Shown in pieces: positions 60,701 through 64,000 of a stretch of DNA of 64,000 nucleotides. The position numbers and the translations under genes were made by a program. The notes beneath the pieces were generated by a model. That model saw only the letters and a program-made list of their open reading frames with translations. It searched no databases and was not told where the DNA came from. The stretch is from Rallus limicola (taxonomy: Eukaryota; Chordata; Aves; Gruiformes; Rallidae): positions 25,669,083-25,733,082 of the forward strand of contig JAKCOZ010000008.1 in the NCBI GenBank assembly GCA_022605955.1, written 5' to 3'. Within the stretch, counting starts at the first letter, position 1; each line of letters begins with the position of its first letter.

Positions 60701-62694
60701 TTTTAGTTCTTCCCGTTTCTGCCTCATGCAGCACTGCTAGCTGAATATCCTAAGTGAGGAAAGGCAGTGGTTTCATTAGTACCTCATTCCTTGAAGTCTG
60801 TCTTTCTGCTGGATAAAGCTAGGAGTGAGGAAATCGAGGGTTTGGGCAGATGCCAGAATGCATGGTGGGTGTGCAGCAGCCTGCCTGCTGCCCCATAGCA
60901 CAGGGGCTGGCTGAGCTGTAGTACAGCGGGTGGTCCTCCCTGGAGCACTGCTGGTGAGATCAAGTAAAGACAGGACAAAAAGTCAAGAGTTTTGTTTCAA
61001 GAGTTGTACTGGGAAGCTAGCAGATCATCTGTCCTCTGTACCTTTTCTTTAATTAAAGCCCATTTCTTTAATTAAAATAAGCTCAGATAACAACATAATT
61101 CAGTGTATGTTTGAATGACTTGTCCTCTTCAAGCGAGCTGGAATACAGTACTTTCCCTAGAGTAGAAGGACAAGTTACATCATCTGGGTTTTTTACATGC
61201 ATTGATGATTTGTTTTAAGGGGACTGACTAATTAGTTGCTCATCGGTAGTGTTTGAATTCAAGTATACTAGACAATACTGTGGCGGTGGGGTGTGCGTGA
61301 AGGGGAAGAGAAACAGAACATGTCCCTTCCTCATTGAGCCTGCCAGGACAAGCAGACACAAAGCAAGGTTTAACTCGCTTTTAACCAAGTTCTGTTATAC
61401 TCCTGCTTGCTATTGTGCAGCTCTAAAAGTGGGCCTGAAGAAAGAATTTATCCAAATTTACCTGTAGCACAGAGGAGGATGGATGAGGATATCGAAGTGA
61501 TGTCAGCCTGGGTCAAAAGGAGAGCTAGTACAGTACCCGTACAGGGGAAATGACTGAAAGATGAATGCAGTTATCTTTCAGAACCAGCAATTCTTTAGCA
61601 TTCACCTTGCAAAAGCATAGGGCACTGGTACCCAAGGAAAGACAAAGCAAAACAAAAATGCCCAAGAATTACCAGTCTCGGGAAGTCTTCTAAAAAAGAA
61701 GTTGCCCTTGTATTCATCCATTAGTCTCTTAAACTACCCGGCAGTATCAATAACTATTGTAGCAGTGGCAGCAGTTAGCAGGGCTGCAGAAAACAAAGTC
61801 AGGGGGTTGGTTTGTAGCTTTAGGGAATGTATGAATTCCTATTCTATAGTTTTTGCATGTCAGTCTGGTGGCGGTAGTGGTGCATATGCCCAACGATAAA
61901 AACTAAATGCATGAGCCCTTTGCTTGATGCCCCACATGAAGCCAGATACCGGGGAGGTTGCACCCAACTTTTGTTGTCGCTTCCTAATGTCTTGCTGTTT
62001 GACATAGGATATCGGTATCGCAGGAGACTGGATATCACTGACCAGCTTGCTACCCACTCTTAACATTAAATTCAGAACTTACAGAACTGTCCAGTCTCCT
62101 TCGAATGCAATGTCTTTGCTAGATTTTGCACCTTGCTAAGATTCACAGTAGTTATGGTCAGTAGTATGGTAAGAGCTCACTGAGGCACTCACTTTTTTGT
62201 CACGCTGGAATGCGTAAGCTAAATTGTGGTATAGCCCGAGCTGAGCACTCAGGTGTCCATAGGCCTGTGTGTTTCCAGTACTGGCACTTGTGACTCATTC
62301 AGCTTAGGTATGTGCATGCTTCCTTGGCCTAGCAGGCACACATGTCGCTGTGGGCTGAAGTCTTCTACAAATTTAGAGCACCACTCCAAGTACTACAGAA
62401 ATAATTGAATCCTGTATGCCAGCATGATCTTTAAATGGCATAAGGAAACCAACACTTGATACTATGCTACTGAAAGCATGCGACCAAATTCCATGAATTG
62501 TTACCCCTTGGAAAAGTTACATGGTAAAGTGTCTCAGTGTGAGCCTTTTACTTTGCTATGACCTTGGCAATGGCTTTGTTCCTGTTACATCTAACTAACA
62601 TCTTGCATTTTTCTCTTTTCATCTCCTTTTGATGCAACCTGGAAGAAATGTCAAAAAACGAAGGTTCGATCCAAGTCAACAAGGCCCTATCTGA
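3662..62694 (+). CDS. ADAM23: ADAM23, partial gene: 25 coding exons, two of them alternative (3' part of coding region)
   Basis: The joined exons encode a membrane-anchored, non-proteolytic ADAM. Family knowledge: ADAM23 is a neuronal surface protein that binds LGI-family secreted ligands through its metalloprotease-like ectodomain and integrin alpha-v beta-3 through its disintegrin loop. In the sequence, using one transmembrane exon, 24 exons total 2067 nt (688 residues plus stop) with every junction phase matching. Approximate residue positions within this 688-residue part: prodomain 1-144, metalloprotease-like 146-355, disintegrin 360-450, cysteine-rich 450-585, EGF-like 586-625, transmembrane 647-668, cytoplasmic tail 669-688. 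The length agrees with the matching part of human ADAM23 (832 aa, from memory). The short tail ending GPI separates it from ADAM22, which has a long tail. Exons encoding the signal peptide and early prodomain lie upstream of base 1. Promoter and start codon are therefore not visible. Confidence 0.96.
3761..3793. repeat. (TTTA)n microsatellite
   Basis: About eight uninterrupted TTTA units, beginning about 23 nt downstream of the first exon's donor site. Confidence 0.9.
5852..5895. repeat. (TAA)n with flanking 12-bp direct repeats
   Basis: cagggatagtaa occurs at 5852-5863 and 5884-5895 on either side of a TAA-type run, suggesting slippage or a small duplication. Confidence 0.8.
6257..6293. repeat. 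Perfect 11-bp inverted repeat, 15-nt loop
   Basis: tacacgtaagg (6257-6267) and ccttacgtgta (6283-6293) are exact reverse complements and would form a stem-loop. Confidence 0.85.
6778..6798. repeat. Perfect palindrome, 10-bp arms around one base
   Basis: ggtatggtac, central g, gtaccatacc. It sits within a cluster of related gttttggata and ggtac words (6736-6810). Confidence 0.85.
11172..11189. repeat. T18 tract
   Basis: Mononucleotide run in an intron. No poly(A)-tailed element is recognisable beside it. Confidence 0.85.
16013..16076 (+). CDS. ADAM23: ADAM23 coding exon (prodomain)
   Basis: 64 nt; the first base completes the split Asn codon from the previous exon. It encodes [21 protein letters not shown], a recognisable ADAM prodomain segment. 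Acceptor tttctttgacag follows a T-rich tract. The donor AAG|gtattg is weaker than most in this gene. Leaves in phase 0. Confidence 0.95.
16077..20302 (+). other. ADAM23: ADAM23 intron, 4.2 kb
   Basis: Intron between two prodomain exons. A paired 11-bp direct repeat of attgcaatata occurs at 17012-17022 and 17026-17036. An uninterrupted run of 21 T lies at 20260-20280, just before the next acceptor. Nothing else stands out. Confidence 0.75.
20260..20280. repeat. Uninterrupted T21 tract next to an acceptor
   Basis: Mononucleotide run ending 22 nt upstream of the exon at 20303; likely length-polymorphic. Confidence 0.9.
20303..20385 (+). CDS. ADAM23: ADAM23 coding exon (prodomain)
   Basis: 83 nt, entering in phase 0 and leaving two bases. 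It encodes [20 protein letters not shown] then LSTCNGLH, which contains the conserved CYYHG motif of ADAM prodomains. Acceptor attattag is preceded by a 21-nt T run ending 22 nt before it. Donor is CA|gtaagt. Confidence 0.96.
20386..21116 (+). other. ADAM23: ADAM23 intron, 731 nt
   Basis: Short intron between gtaagt and cttgtag. No feature seen beyond AT-rich sequence. Confidence 0.7.
21117..21180 (+). CDS. ADAM23: ADAM23 coding exon (prodomain)
   Basis: 64 nt; one base completes the split His codon, then [20 protein letters not shown] and a final Ser. This is the G-F/Y-L-I-EP segment common to ADAM prodomains. Acceptor cctctcttgtag and donor TCA|gtaagt are both strong. Leaves in phase 0. 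Confidence 0.96.
21181..23397 (+). other. ADAM23: ADAM23 intron, 2.2 kb
   Basis: Nothing recognisable beyond unremarkable AT-rich intronic sequence. An open stretch near 22387-22665 has no family resemblance and no splice context, so it was not called. Confidence 0.7.
23398..23470 (+). CDS. ADAM23: ADAM23 coding exon (late prodomain)
   Basis: 73 nt, phase 0 in, one base left over. It encodes [20 protein letters not shown] then LQDL. The RPHII core is shared with the family, while the rest is the variable linker before the processing site. Acceptor cttatcag, donor TTG|gtatgt. Confidence 0.93.
23964..24037 (+). CDS. ADAM23: ADAM23 coding exon with furin-type processing site
   Basis: 74 nt; the first two bases complete a Glu codon, followed by [16 protein letters not shown] and a basic cluster RRKRRKR then Ala. 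The cluster holds overlapping R-X-K/R-R motifs, so the prodomain is expected to be removed by a furin-like convertase in the trans-Golgi, releasing the ectodomain from about residue 145 of the window-encoded part. Acceptor ttgtacag; donor GCA|gtgagt. Confidence 0.95.
24038..24923 (+). other. ADAM23: ADAM23 intron, 886 nt, with strong hairpin
   Basis: Short intron separating the processing-site exon from the metalloprotease-like domain. It contains a perfect 13-bp inverted repeat at 24381-24412 (separate entry). Nothing else seen. Confidence 0.7.
24381..24412. repeat. Perfect 13-bp inverted repeat, 6-nt loop
   Basis: Arm ttttaagtattat at 24381-24393 pairs without mismatch with ataatacttaaaa at 24400-24412, around the loop gattaa. 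It is AT-rich, inside an intron, and has no terminator role in a eukaryotic gene. It could be the remnant of a small palindromic transposon or a chance AT palindrome. Confidence 0.85.
24924..24989 (+). CDS. ADAM23: ADAM23 coding exon (start of metalloprotease-like domain)
   Basis: 66 nt, 22 whole codons. It encodes [20 protein letters not shown] then KM, the conserved first beta-strand of the reprolysin fold (K-Y-L-E-L-x-I-V-N-D). Acceptor tctatcag, donor ATG|gtaagt. The stretch between the basic cluster and SRG looks two residues shorter than I recall for the human protein. Confidence 0.96.
24990..27789 (+). other. ADAM23: ADAM23 intron, 2.8 kb
   Basis: AT-rich with TAA/ATT-type low complexity around 25535-25560. 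No exon, RNA gene or transposon recognised. Confidence 0.7.
27790..27861 (+). CDS. ADAM23: ADAM23 coding exon (metalloprotease-like domain)
   Basis: 72 nt, 24 whole codons: [20 protein letters not shown] then LVDA. This is the first helix region of the reprolysin-like fold and is near-identical to the family sequence. Acceptor tcctttcag, donor GCT|gtaagt. Confidence 0.96.
27862..30454 (+). other. ADAM23: ADAM23 intron, 2.6 kb
   Basis: No supported feature. Several short open stretches occur on both strands near 28.3 and 29.4-29.8 kb, but they have no family resemblance or splice structure. Confidence 0.7.
30455..30621 (+). CDS. ADAM23: ADAM23 coding exon (metalloprotease-like domain)
   Basis: 167 nt, one of the two longest exons here; phase 0 in, two bases out. 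It encodes [20 protein letters not shown], then a segment including [13 protein letters not shown] and [10 protein letters not shown]. The V-V-L-V-A-V-E-T-W core and the H-D-A-V/D-A-V-H-L strand are standard M12B elements. Acceptor gccctcag, donor TC|gtatgt. Confidence 0.97.
30622..32481 (+). other. ADAM23: ADAM23 intron, 1.9 kb, containing a CR1 fragment
   Basis: Holds the CR1 remnant at about 31285-31622. The remainder shows no other feature. Confidence 0.75.
31285..31622 (+). mobile_element. Degraded CR1 LINE fragment (3' part), sense to ADAM23
   Basis: The stretch reads like the 3' untranslated end of an avian CR1: 'cacaaactgaaacacaggaa'-like sequence at about 31333, then a segment resembling 'ttactgtgagggtg', then 'acaggttgccca' near 31411, then 'gcaacctgctc'-like text near 31480 and 'aacctcagcc' near 31595. 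Divergence is high, with small insertions; the terminal 8-bp repeats and any reverse-transcriptase coding sequence are absent, so it is an old, dead copy. Boundaries are approximate. It is the best lineage marker in the window, pointing to a bird or other sauropsid. Confidence 0.82.
32482..32566 (+). CDS. ADAM23: ADAM23 coding exon (metalloprotease-like domain)
   Basis: 85 nt; one base completes a Ser codon, then [20 protein letters not shown] and TRGVGVNE. The G-G-V-C-S motif is conserved in ADAMs. The codon after the junction is Asn, creating an N-V-T glycosylation sequon. Acceptor ttgtttgtaag; donor GAG|gtaaat. Leaves in phase 0. Confidence 0.96.
32567..33347 (+). other. ADAM23: ADAM23 intron, 781 nt
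   Basis: Contains a (TA)n run at 33093-33108 and a (TTTTG)n-like T-rich tract at about 33300-33323, which contributes to the pyrimidine tract before the next exon. Confidence 0.7.
33093..33108. repeat. (TA)n microsatellite
   Basis: gtgtatatatatatat run in an intron. Confidence 0.8.
33348..33438 (+). CDS. ADAM23: ADAM23 coding exon carrying the destroyed zinc-binding motif
   Basis: 91 nt, phase 0 in, one base out. It encodes [20 protein letters not shown] then [10 protein letters not shown]. Active ADAMs have HExxHxxGxxH here. At the aligned positions this protein has Q-S-x-x-Q-x-x-G-x-x-W, so the three zinc-ligand histidines and the catalytic glutamate are all replaced. The domain therefore cannot be a zinc protease and should act as a binding module, as known for ADAM23. 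Acceptor aaatgcag, donor CGA|gtatgt. Confidence 0.97.
33439..34639 (+). other. ADAM23: ADAM23 intron, 1.2 kb
   Basis: AT-rich intron. A short near-duplicate of 'attactattgg' occurs around 34177-34210. Nothing else seen. Confidence 0.7.
34640..34688 (+). CDS. ADAM23: ADAM23 coding exon (metalloprotease-like domain, small exon)
   Basis: 49 nt, the smallest coding exon apart from the coding part of the last one. The first two bases complete a Lys codon, then [15 protein letters not shown] and two bases of Gly. The acceptor (ttgtctgagaag) has a purine-interrupted tract and looks weak; the donor is GG|gtatgt. Phase continuity on both sides and the C-x-C...G-G-C-I-M motif fix the boundaries. Confidence 0.95.
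34689..36818 (+). other. ADAM23: ADAM23 intron, 2.1 kb
   Basis: No repeats or exons recognised. Short open stretches at 35173-35409 and 35483-35728 lack any family resemblance. Confidence 0.7.
36819..36918 (+). CDS. ADAM23: ADAM23 coding exon (end of metalloprotease-like domain)
   Basis: 100 nt; one base completes a Gly codon, then [20 protein letters not shown] and [13 protein letters not shown]. The F-S-x-C-S motif and C-L-x-N-x-P terminus mark the end of the M12B fold. Acceptor ctcttttag; donor AAG|gtaata is modest. Leaves in phase 0. Confidence 0.96.
36919..39554 (+). other. ADAM23: ADAM23 intron, 2.6 kb
   Basis: Separates the metalloprotease-like and disintegrin domains. No repeat family or exon recognised. 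It ends in a T/G-rich tract (about 39527-39550) before the acceptor. Confidence 0.7.
39555..39626 (+). CDS. ADAM23: ADAM23 coding exon (disintegrin domain start; GC donor)
   Basis: 72 nt, 24 whole codons: [20 protein letters not shown] then GFRM. C-G-N-G-x-V-E-x-G-E-E-C-D-C-G is the canonical start of the disintegrin domain. Acceptor gctttcag. The donor is a non-canonical GC (ATG|gcaagt). The only GT nearby (four bases further on) would break frame with the next exon, so the GC site is required. Confidence 0.94.
39627..40365 (+). other. ADAM23: ADAM23 GC-AG intron, 739 nt
   Basis: Begins gcaagt and ends ccttcag. No embedded feature seen. Confidence 0.8.
40366..40452 (+). CDS. ADAM23: ADAM23 coding exon (disintegrin domain)
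   Basis: 87 nt, 29 whole codons: [20 protein letters not shown] then GPCCNTSCL. The Cys spacing is that of the disintegrin domain, and N-T-S is a glycosylation sequon. Acceptor atttccttcag, donor CTT|gtgagt. Confidence 0.97.
40453..40900 (+). other. ADAM23: ADAM23 intron, 448 nt
   Basis: Short intron; nothing seen in it. Confidence 0.7.
40901..40981 (+). CDS. ADAM23: ADAM23 coding exon with the disintegrin (integrin-binding) loop
   Basis: 81 nt, 27 whole codons: [20 protein letters not shown] then CTGDSGQ. The AVNEC segment sits where RGD lies in snake disintegrins and is the loop reported to mediate alpha-v beta-3 binding in mammalian ADAM23. It is retained here. Acceptor atttgctag, donor CAG|gtatgt. 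Confidence 0.97.
40982..41399 (+). other. ADAM23: ADAM23 intron, 418 nt
   Basis: Short intron, by chance open in one frame running out of the previous exon's other frame. No separate feature. Confidence 0.7.
41400..41450 (+). CDS. ADAM23: ADAM23 coding exon (disintegrin / cysteine-rich boundary)
   Basis: 51 nt, 17 whole codons: [19 protein letters not shown]-x-N-x-x-x-x-D-G-x-x-C is the conserved junction into the ADAM cysteine-rich region. Acceptor tttttttcag, donor CAG|gtatgc. Confidence 0.97.
41451..41884 (+). other. ADAM23: ADAM23 intron, 434 nt
   Basis: Short intron; nothing seen in it. Confidence 0.7.
41885..41948 (+). CDS. ADAM23: ADAM23 coding exon (cysteine-rich region)
   Basis: 64 nt, phase 0 in, one base out: [20 protein letters not shown] then Ser. 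G-x-C-Y-x-G-x-C-x-T-R-x-x-Q-C is a family signature. Acceptor ttgtttag, donor CTA|gtaggt. Confidence 0.96.
41949..43559 (+). other. ADAM23: ADAM23 intron, 1.6 kb
   Basis: AT-rich; no repeats or exons recognised. Confidence 0.7.
43560..43665 (+). CDS. ADAM23: ADAM23 coding exon (cysteine-rich region)
   Basis: 106 nt; two bases complete a Lys codon, then [20 protein letters not shown] and [14 protein letters not shown], leaving two bases of His. C-Y-E-K-L-N-T-E-G matches ADAM22/23 cysteine-rich regions. Acceptor ttccacaacag, donor ACA|gtaagt. Confidence 0.96.
43666..45028 (+). other. ADAM23: ADAM23 intron, 1.4 kb
   Basis: No feature recognised. Confidence 0.7.
45029..45148 (+). CDS. ADAM23: ADAM23 coding exon (cysteine-rich region)
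   Basis: 120 nt; one base completes the split His codon, then [20 protein letters not shown] and [19 protein letters not shown], leaving two bases of Ser. C-G-x-L-x-C is the family hallmark, and N-L-T is a glycosylation sequon. Acceptor cattttacag, donor CAG|gtaaaa. Confidence 0.97.
45149..46101 (+). other. ADAM23: ADAM23 intron, 953 nt
   Basis: No feature recognised. A purine-rich stretch (gggtaggggggag) lies near 45813. Confidence 0.7.
46102..46270 (+). CDS. ADAM23: ADAM23 coding exon (end of cysteine-rich region, start of EGF-like module)
   Basis: 169 nt, the longest coding exon here. One base completes the split Ser codon, then [40 protein letters not shown] and [17 protein letters not shown]-x-G-Y-V-E-D-G-x-x-C-G-P-x-M-M-C is the conserved ADAM signature. 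N-I-S is a glycosylation sequon. Acceptor atttctcctag, donor GGG|gtgagt. Leaves in phase 0. Confidence 0.97.
46271..47402 (+). other. ADAM23: ADAM23 intron, 1.1 kb
   Basis: No feature recognised. Confidence 0.7.
47403..47514 (+). CDS. ADAM23: ADAM23 coding exon (EGF-like module and juxtamembrane stalk; weak donor)
   Basis: 112 nt, phase 0 in, one base (G) out. It encodes [20 protein letters not shown] then [17 protein letters not shown]. Together with the previous exon it completes the six cysteines of the EGF-like module; the charged KKEEGPK stretch is the stalk before the membrane. N-F-S within C-N-F-S-W makes a sequon. Acceptor ctcttttccag. The donor AAGG|gtttgt lacks the usual A at +3 and +4 and looks weak. 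It is the donor that must choose among the two transmembrane exons and the last exon. Confidence 0.96.
47515..50816 (+). other. ADAM23: ADAM23 intron, 3.3 kb, before first transmembrane exon
   Basis: Contains a (GT)n microsatellite at 49946-49973 and a T/A-rich sequence. No further exon found. Read-through from the preceding exon stays open for 42 codons to a TAG at 47640-47642. Confidence 0.72.
49946..49973. repeat. (GT)n microsatellite
   Basis: About twelve GT/TG units with one interruption, in the intron before the beta transmembrane exon. Confidence 0.88.
50817..50907 (+). CDS. ADAM23: ADAM23 alternative transmembrane exon (beta-type)
   Basis: 91 nt; two bases complete a Val codon with the preceding G, then [20 protein letters not shown] and IFGGTGWGI, leaving GA. 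The long hydrophobic run is a single membrane-spanning segment. Acceptor ttttccctccacacag is strong; donor AGA|gtaagc. Length and both phases equal those of the 55651-55741 exon, and the ungapped alignment shares 15 of 31 positions (ATN, G, AG, IL, GGTGWG). Spliced to the last exon it yields [18 protein letters not shown]. It corresponds best to the beta isoform described for mammalian ADAM23; the assignment of the Greek letter is by memory. Confidence 0.9.
50908..55650 (+). other. ADAM23: ADAM23 intron, 4.7 kb, between the two transmembrane exons
   Basis: Contains three copies of tgtcatgtg at 51003-51055 and a 27-nt-period duplication at 51338-51380. The open stretches at 52105-52520 on both strands have no family resemblance or splice context and were not called. 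Confidence 0.72.
51338..51380. repeat. 27-nt-period tandem duplication
   Basis: ataagggtatagacag at 51338-51353 recurs exactly at 51365-51380. Confidence 0.85.
55651..55741 (+). CDS. ADAM23: ADAM23 alternative transmembrane exon (alpha-type, canonical)
   Basis: 91 nt; two bases complete a Gly codon with the preceding G, then [20 protein letters not shown] and VLGGTGWGF, leaving AA. This matches the canonical ADAM23 transmembrane segment almost residue for residue. Acceptor cctttatcacag is less pyrimidine-rich than that of the beta exon; donor TAA|gtaagc. A GCATG lies 13 nt into the downstream intron and a TGCATG about 150 nt in, both possible Rbfox sites favouring inclusion. Confidence 0.97.
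55754..55758 (+). promoter_or_regulatory. GCATG, candidate Rbfox site downstream of alpha transmembrane exon
   Basis: GCATG starts 13 nt past the last exon base. Rbfox proteins bind (T)GCATG, and sites just downstream of an exon usually promote its inclusion in neurons. This is motif evidence only. Confidence 0.35.
55890..55895 (+). promoter_or_regulatory. TGCATG, candidate Rbfox site downstream of alpha transmembrane exon
   Basis: Full TGCATG motif about 150 nt into the last intron; a further GCATG is at 56098-56102. None occurs in the first 300 nt after the beta exon. Motif evidence only. Confidence 0.4.
58655..58670. repeat. 16-bp perfect palindrome
   Basis: atgttcatatgaacat equals its own reverse complement. 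It contains two TGTTC half-sites pointing away from each other. It may be chance. Confidence 0.8.
62646..62694 (+). CDS. ADAM23: ADAM23 last exon, coding part (cytoplasmic tail and stop)
   Basis: One base completes Lys (after the alpha exon) or Glu (after the beta exon), then [15 protein letters not shown] and TGA at 62692-62694. The basic KKRR cluster next to the membrane is a stop-transfer signal. The acceptor (gatgcaacctggaag) follows a T/C-rich tract at about 62606-62631. The short tail is typical of ADAM23. Entered directly from the EGF exon, the same DNA is read in a second frame (see findings). Confidence 0.96.
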
Positions 62695-63209
62695 AGAAAC
62701 AGGATTCAAAAAGCTTCTTCTTGCACTACTGGATTTTGGGTATGATGTCTTTGCTGTAGTGACACGGGAACTCAATCAGTAAGGAGGAACATGAGAAACA
62801 GTAGCCATACACACAGAGTTGGGATGTTAGGATTTGAGGTGGTAGAAGACTGTCCTTTTTGGAGATAAGTTTGAAATACTTCCTCCAGTCACCTTTCTCT
62901 TGTTAACATTACCTGACATGTGTTACAAGCAAACTGTTTCAAAATCAGGTGGGGTTTTTTTCTTTCCTCAAAGGAGGAGACACACAGACCAAGTGCAATA
63001 AGAGAACTGTTCCAAACCAACAAAATAGCAGAAGATATTTTTTTTTTTCCCCCAGCCTGCCAGCACTCTAACTTCACTTGAGTTCGCATGACCTCCTTTT
63101 TCTTGTCAAACTCCAGTGGCATGAGGAGCTAAATTTGAAAGGGTAACCTGCATGGCTCACATACAACCAACCAAGCTATCGAGCTGACCCCAAGCAGAAT
63201 CTGCAGCCT

Positions 63210-63215
63210 AATAAA
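63210..63215 (+). terminator. Candidate proximal polyadenylation signal AATAAA
   Basis: AATAAA about 515 nt after the stop codon. The region downstream is C/G-mixed without a clear GT-rich element, so use is doubtful. Confidence 0.25.
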
Positions 63216-63399
63216 CACAAGCCCCCGGGAAGCTGATACCAGGCTCCAATAGCTTTTCCAGCCACGCAGTGCATTCTGCTGCTGGACTTCAGAGCTCCCT
63301 GCTCTCTGAGCTCACTGTCCAACTTGTTTTGGTCTCCTGGGCCAGGAGTCTGATGGAAGCTATTGAGTGATGGAAGCAATTCTTCCAAGAAGGAAAAAG

Positions 63400-63407
63400 T
63401 GTAAATA
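63400..63407 (+). promoter_or_regulatory. TGTAAATA, Pumilio-type element in 3' UTR
   Basis: Exact match to the PUF-protein consensus TGTANATA in the presumed 3' UTR, sense strand. Single short motif; function unproven. Confidence 0.3.
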
Positions 63408-63867
63408 CAGAAATAAGATTTTGACATATCGTTTTCACAGATTATATATAAATATGTATGTATGAGAGAAAAGGATTTCCATAGAAAAAGGTTCTATTCT
63501 TCATGTAAATCTATTTTTGATGTTGGGTTTCATTTTGGGTTTATTTTGCTCCCCTTTTTTCTGTAGCATGTTGTACAGCGGATGTTCTGGGCTTGCTCAA
63601 AAAAGGCAGGTAATAGCATGCAGATGCAGGGAGTTCTGACACCAAACAGATGTGATCTGAGTTTGTATGCTTGAAACCAAAAAAAATTAAAATGTATAAA
63701 TGCATATCTATGTACTGACTATAAGTCTGGGTTACTTTTTTTGGCTGTTATACAGATTTTCCATAATATAATGTAACATAAGCAACACCGTCTTTAATCA
63801 CAGAAGTGCCAAGCTTTTTATTTTTTTAAAACTACAGCTACTTTTCTTTCCTGTCTAGATCTTGTGA

Positions 63868-63873
63868 AATAAA
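63868..63873 (+). terminator. Candidate polyadenylation signal AATAAA
   Basis: AATAAA about 1.17 kb after the stop codon, within a tgaaataaagtc context. A T-rich segment follows about 55 nt later. This is the most plausible signal inside the window. Confidence 0.4.
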
Positions 63874-64000
63874 GTCTTAAATAAGCCTTAAAATACTCAG
63901 AAAATGTTAAAAGCTTGGAACGAGTTATTTTTCTCTTGCCTTCAGACCAGCCCCCCCAAACCAATTTGCAAAGGTGACTGACATTTCTAATGCAGTCCCT

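Larger units (their letters stand above)
55742..62645 (+). other. ADAM23: ADAM23 last intron, 6.9 kb
   Basis: Slightly less AT-rich in places (about 58.2-59.3 and 60.3-61.0 kb). It contains a 16-bp palindrome at 58655-58670 and the GCATG/TGCATG motifs near its start. No ADAM22-like cytoplasmic-tail exons and no third transmembrane exon were found. Confidence 0.72.
62695..64000 (+). other. ADAM23: ADAM23 3' UTR (proximal part; true end uncertain)
   Basis: Follows the stop codon with no recognisable new gene. Contains candidate polyadenylation hexamers at 63210-63215 and 63868-63873 and a Pumilio-like TGTAAATA at 63400-63407. Mammalian ADAM23 has a long 3' UTR, so it may continue past the window. 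The cleavage site cannot be fixed from sequence alone. Confidence 0.6.

Noticed and set aside
62661..62672. GGTTCGATCC resembles a tRNA B box
   Set aside because: It is coding sequence of the last exon (RRFDPS). No A box, acceptor-stem pairing or cloverleaf is visible around it.

Overview
This is vertebrate, almost certainly avian, genomic DNA. It is AT-rich and intron-dominated, with short exons bounded by GT-AG (one GC-AG) splice sites. Recognisable interspersed repeats are few; the one clear element is a decayed CR1 LINE near 31.3-31.6 kb, the typical repeat family of birds and other sauropsids. No prokaryotic features, CRISPR arrays, rRNA or convincing tRNA genes are present.

The whole window is occupied by the 3' four-fifths of one plus-strand gene, ADAM23, a catalytically inactive, brain-type member of the ADAM family. 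I placed 25 coding exons by protein recognition, splice sites and reading-phase continuity. The first lies at 3662 and is probably exon 3 of the gene, because the signal-peptide and early prodomain exons are not in the window. The last lies at 62646 and carries the stop codon at 62692-62694. With one transmembrane exon used at a time, the joined exons encode 688 residues in unbroken frame.

In order: prodomain (3662-24037, ending in a furin-type basic cluster), metalloprotease-like domain (24924-36918, zinc motif destroyed), disintegrin domain (39555 to about 41450), cysteine-rich region (about 41400-46200), EGF-like module (46102-47514), two alternative transmembrane exons (50817-50907 and 55651-55741), and a short cytoplasmic tail plus 3' UTR (62646 to near or beyond the window end).

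The most interesting part is the 3' end. The two transmembrane exons are homologous, both exactly 91 nt and in the same phase, so they are interchangeable. Using either gives a membrane protein with the same tail. Skipping both shifts frame and opens a different 45-residue tail that reads across the normal stop. Including both creates a stop just inside the second exon. The layout fits the published alpha (membrane), beta (alternative membrane) and gamma (no membrane segment) ADAM23 isoforms of mammals. It comes with a weak donor just upstream and GCATG/TGCATG (Rbfox-type) motifs just downstream of the second exon.

Outside the exons the window is intronic: microsatellites, T-rich tracts, a few hairpins and the CR1 fragment. 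I saw no second gene.
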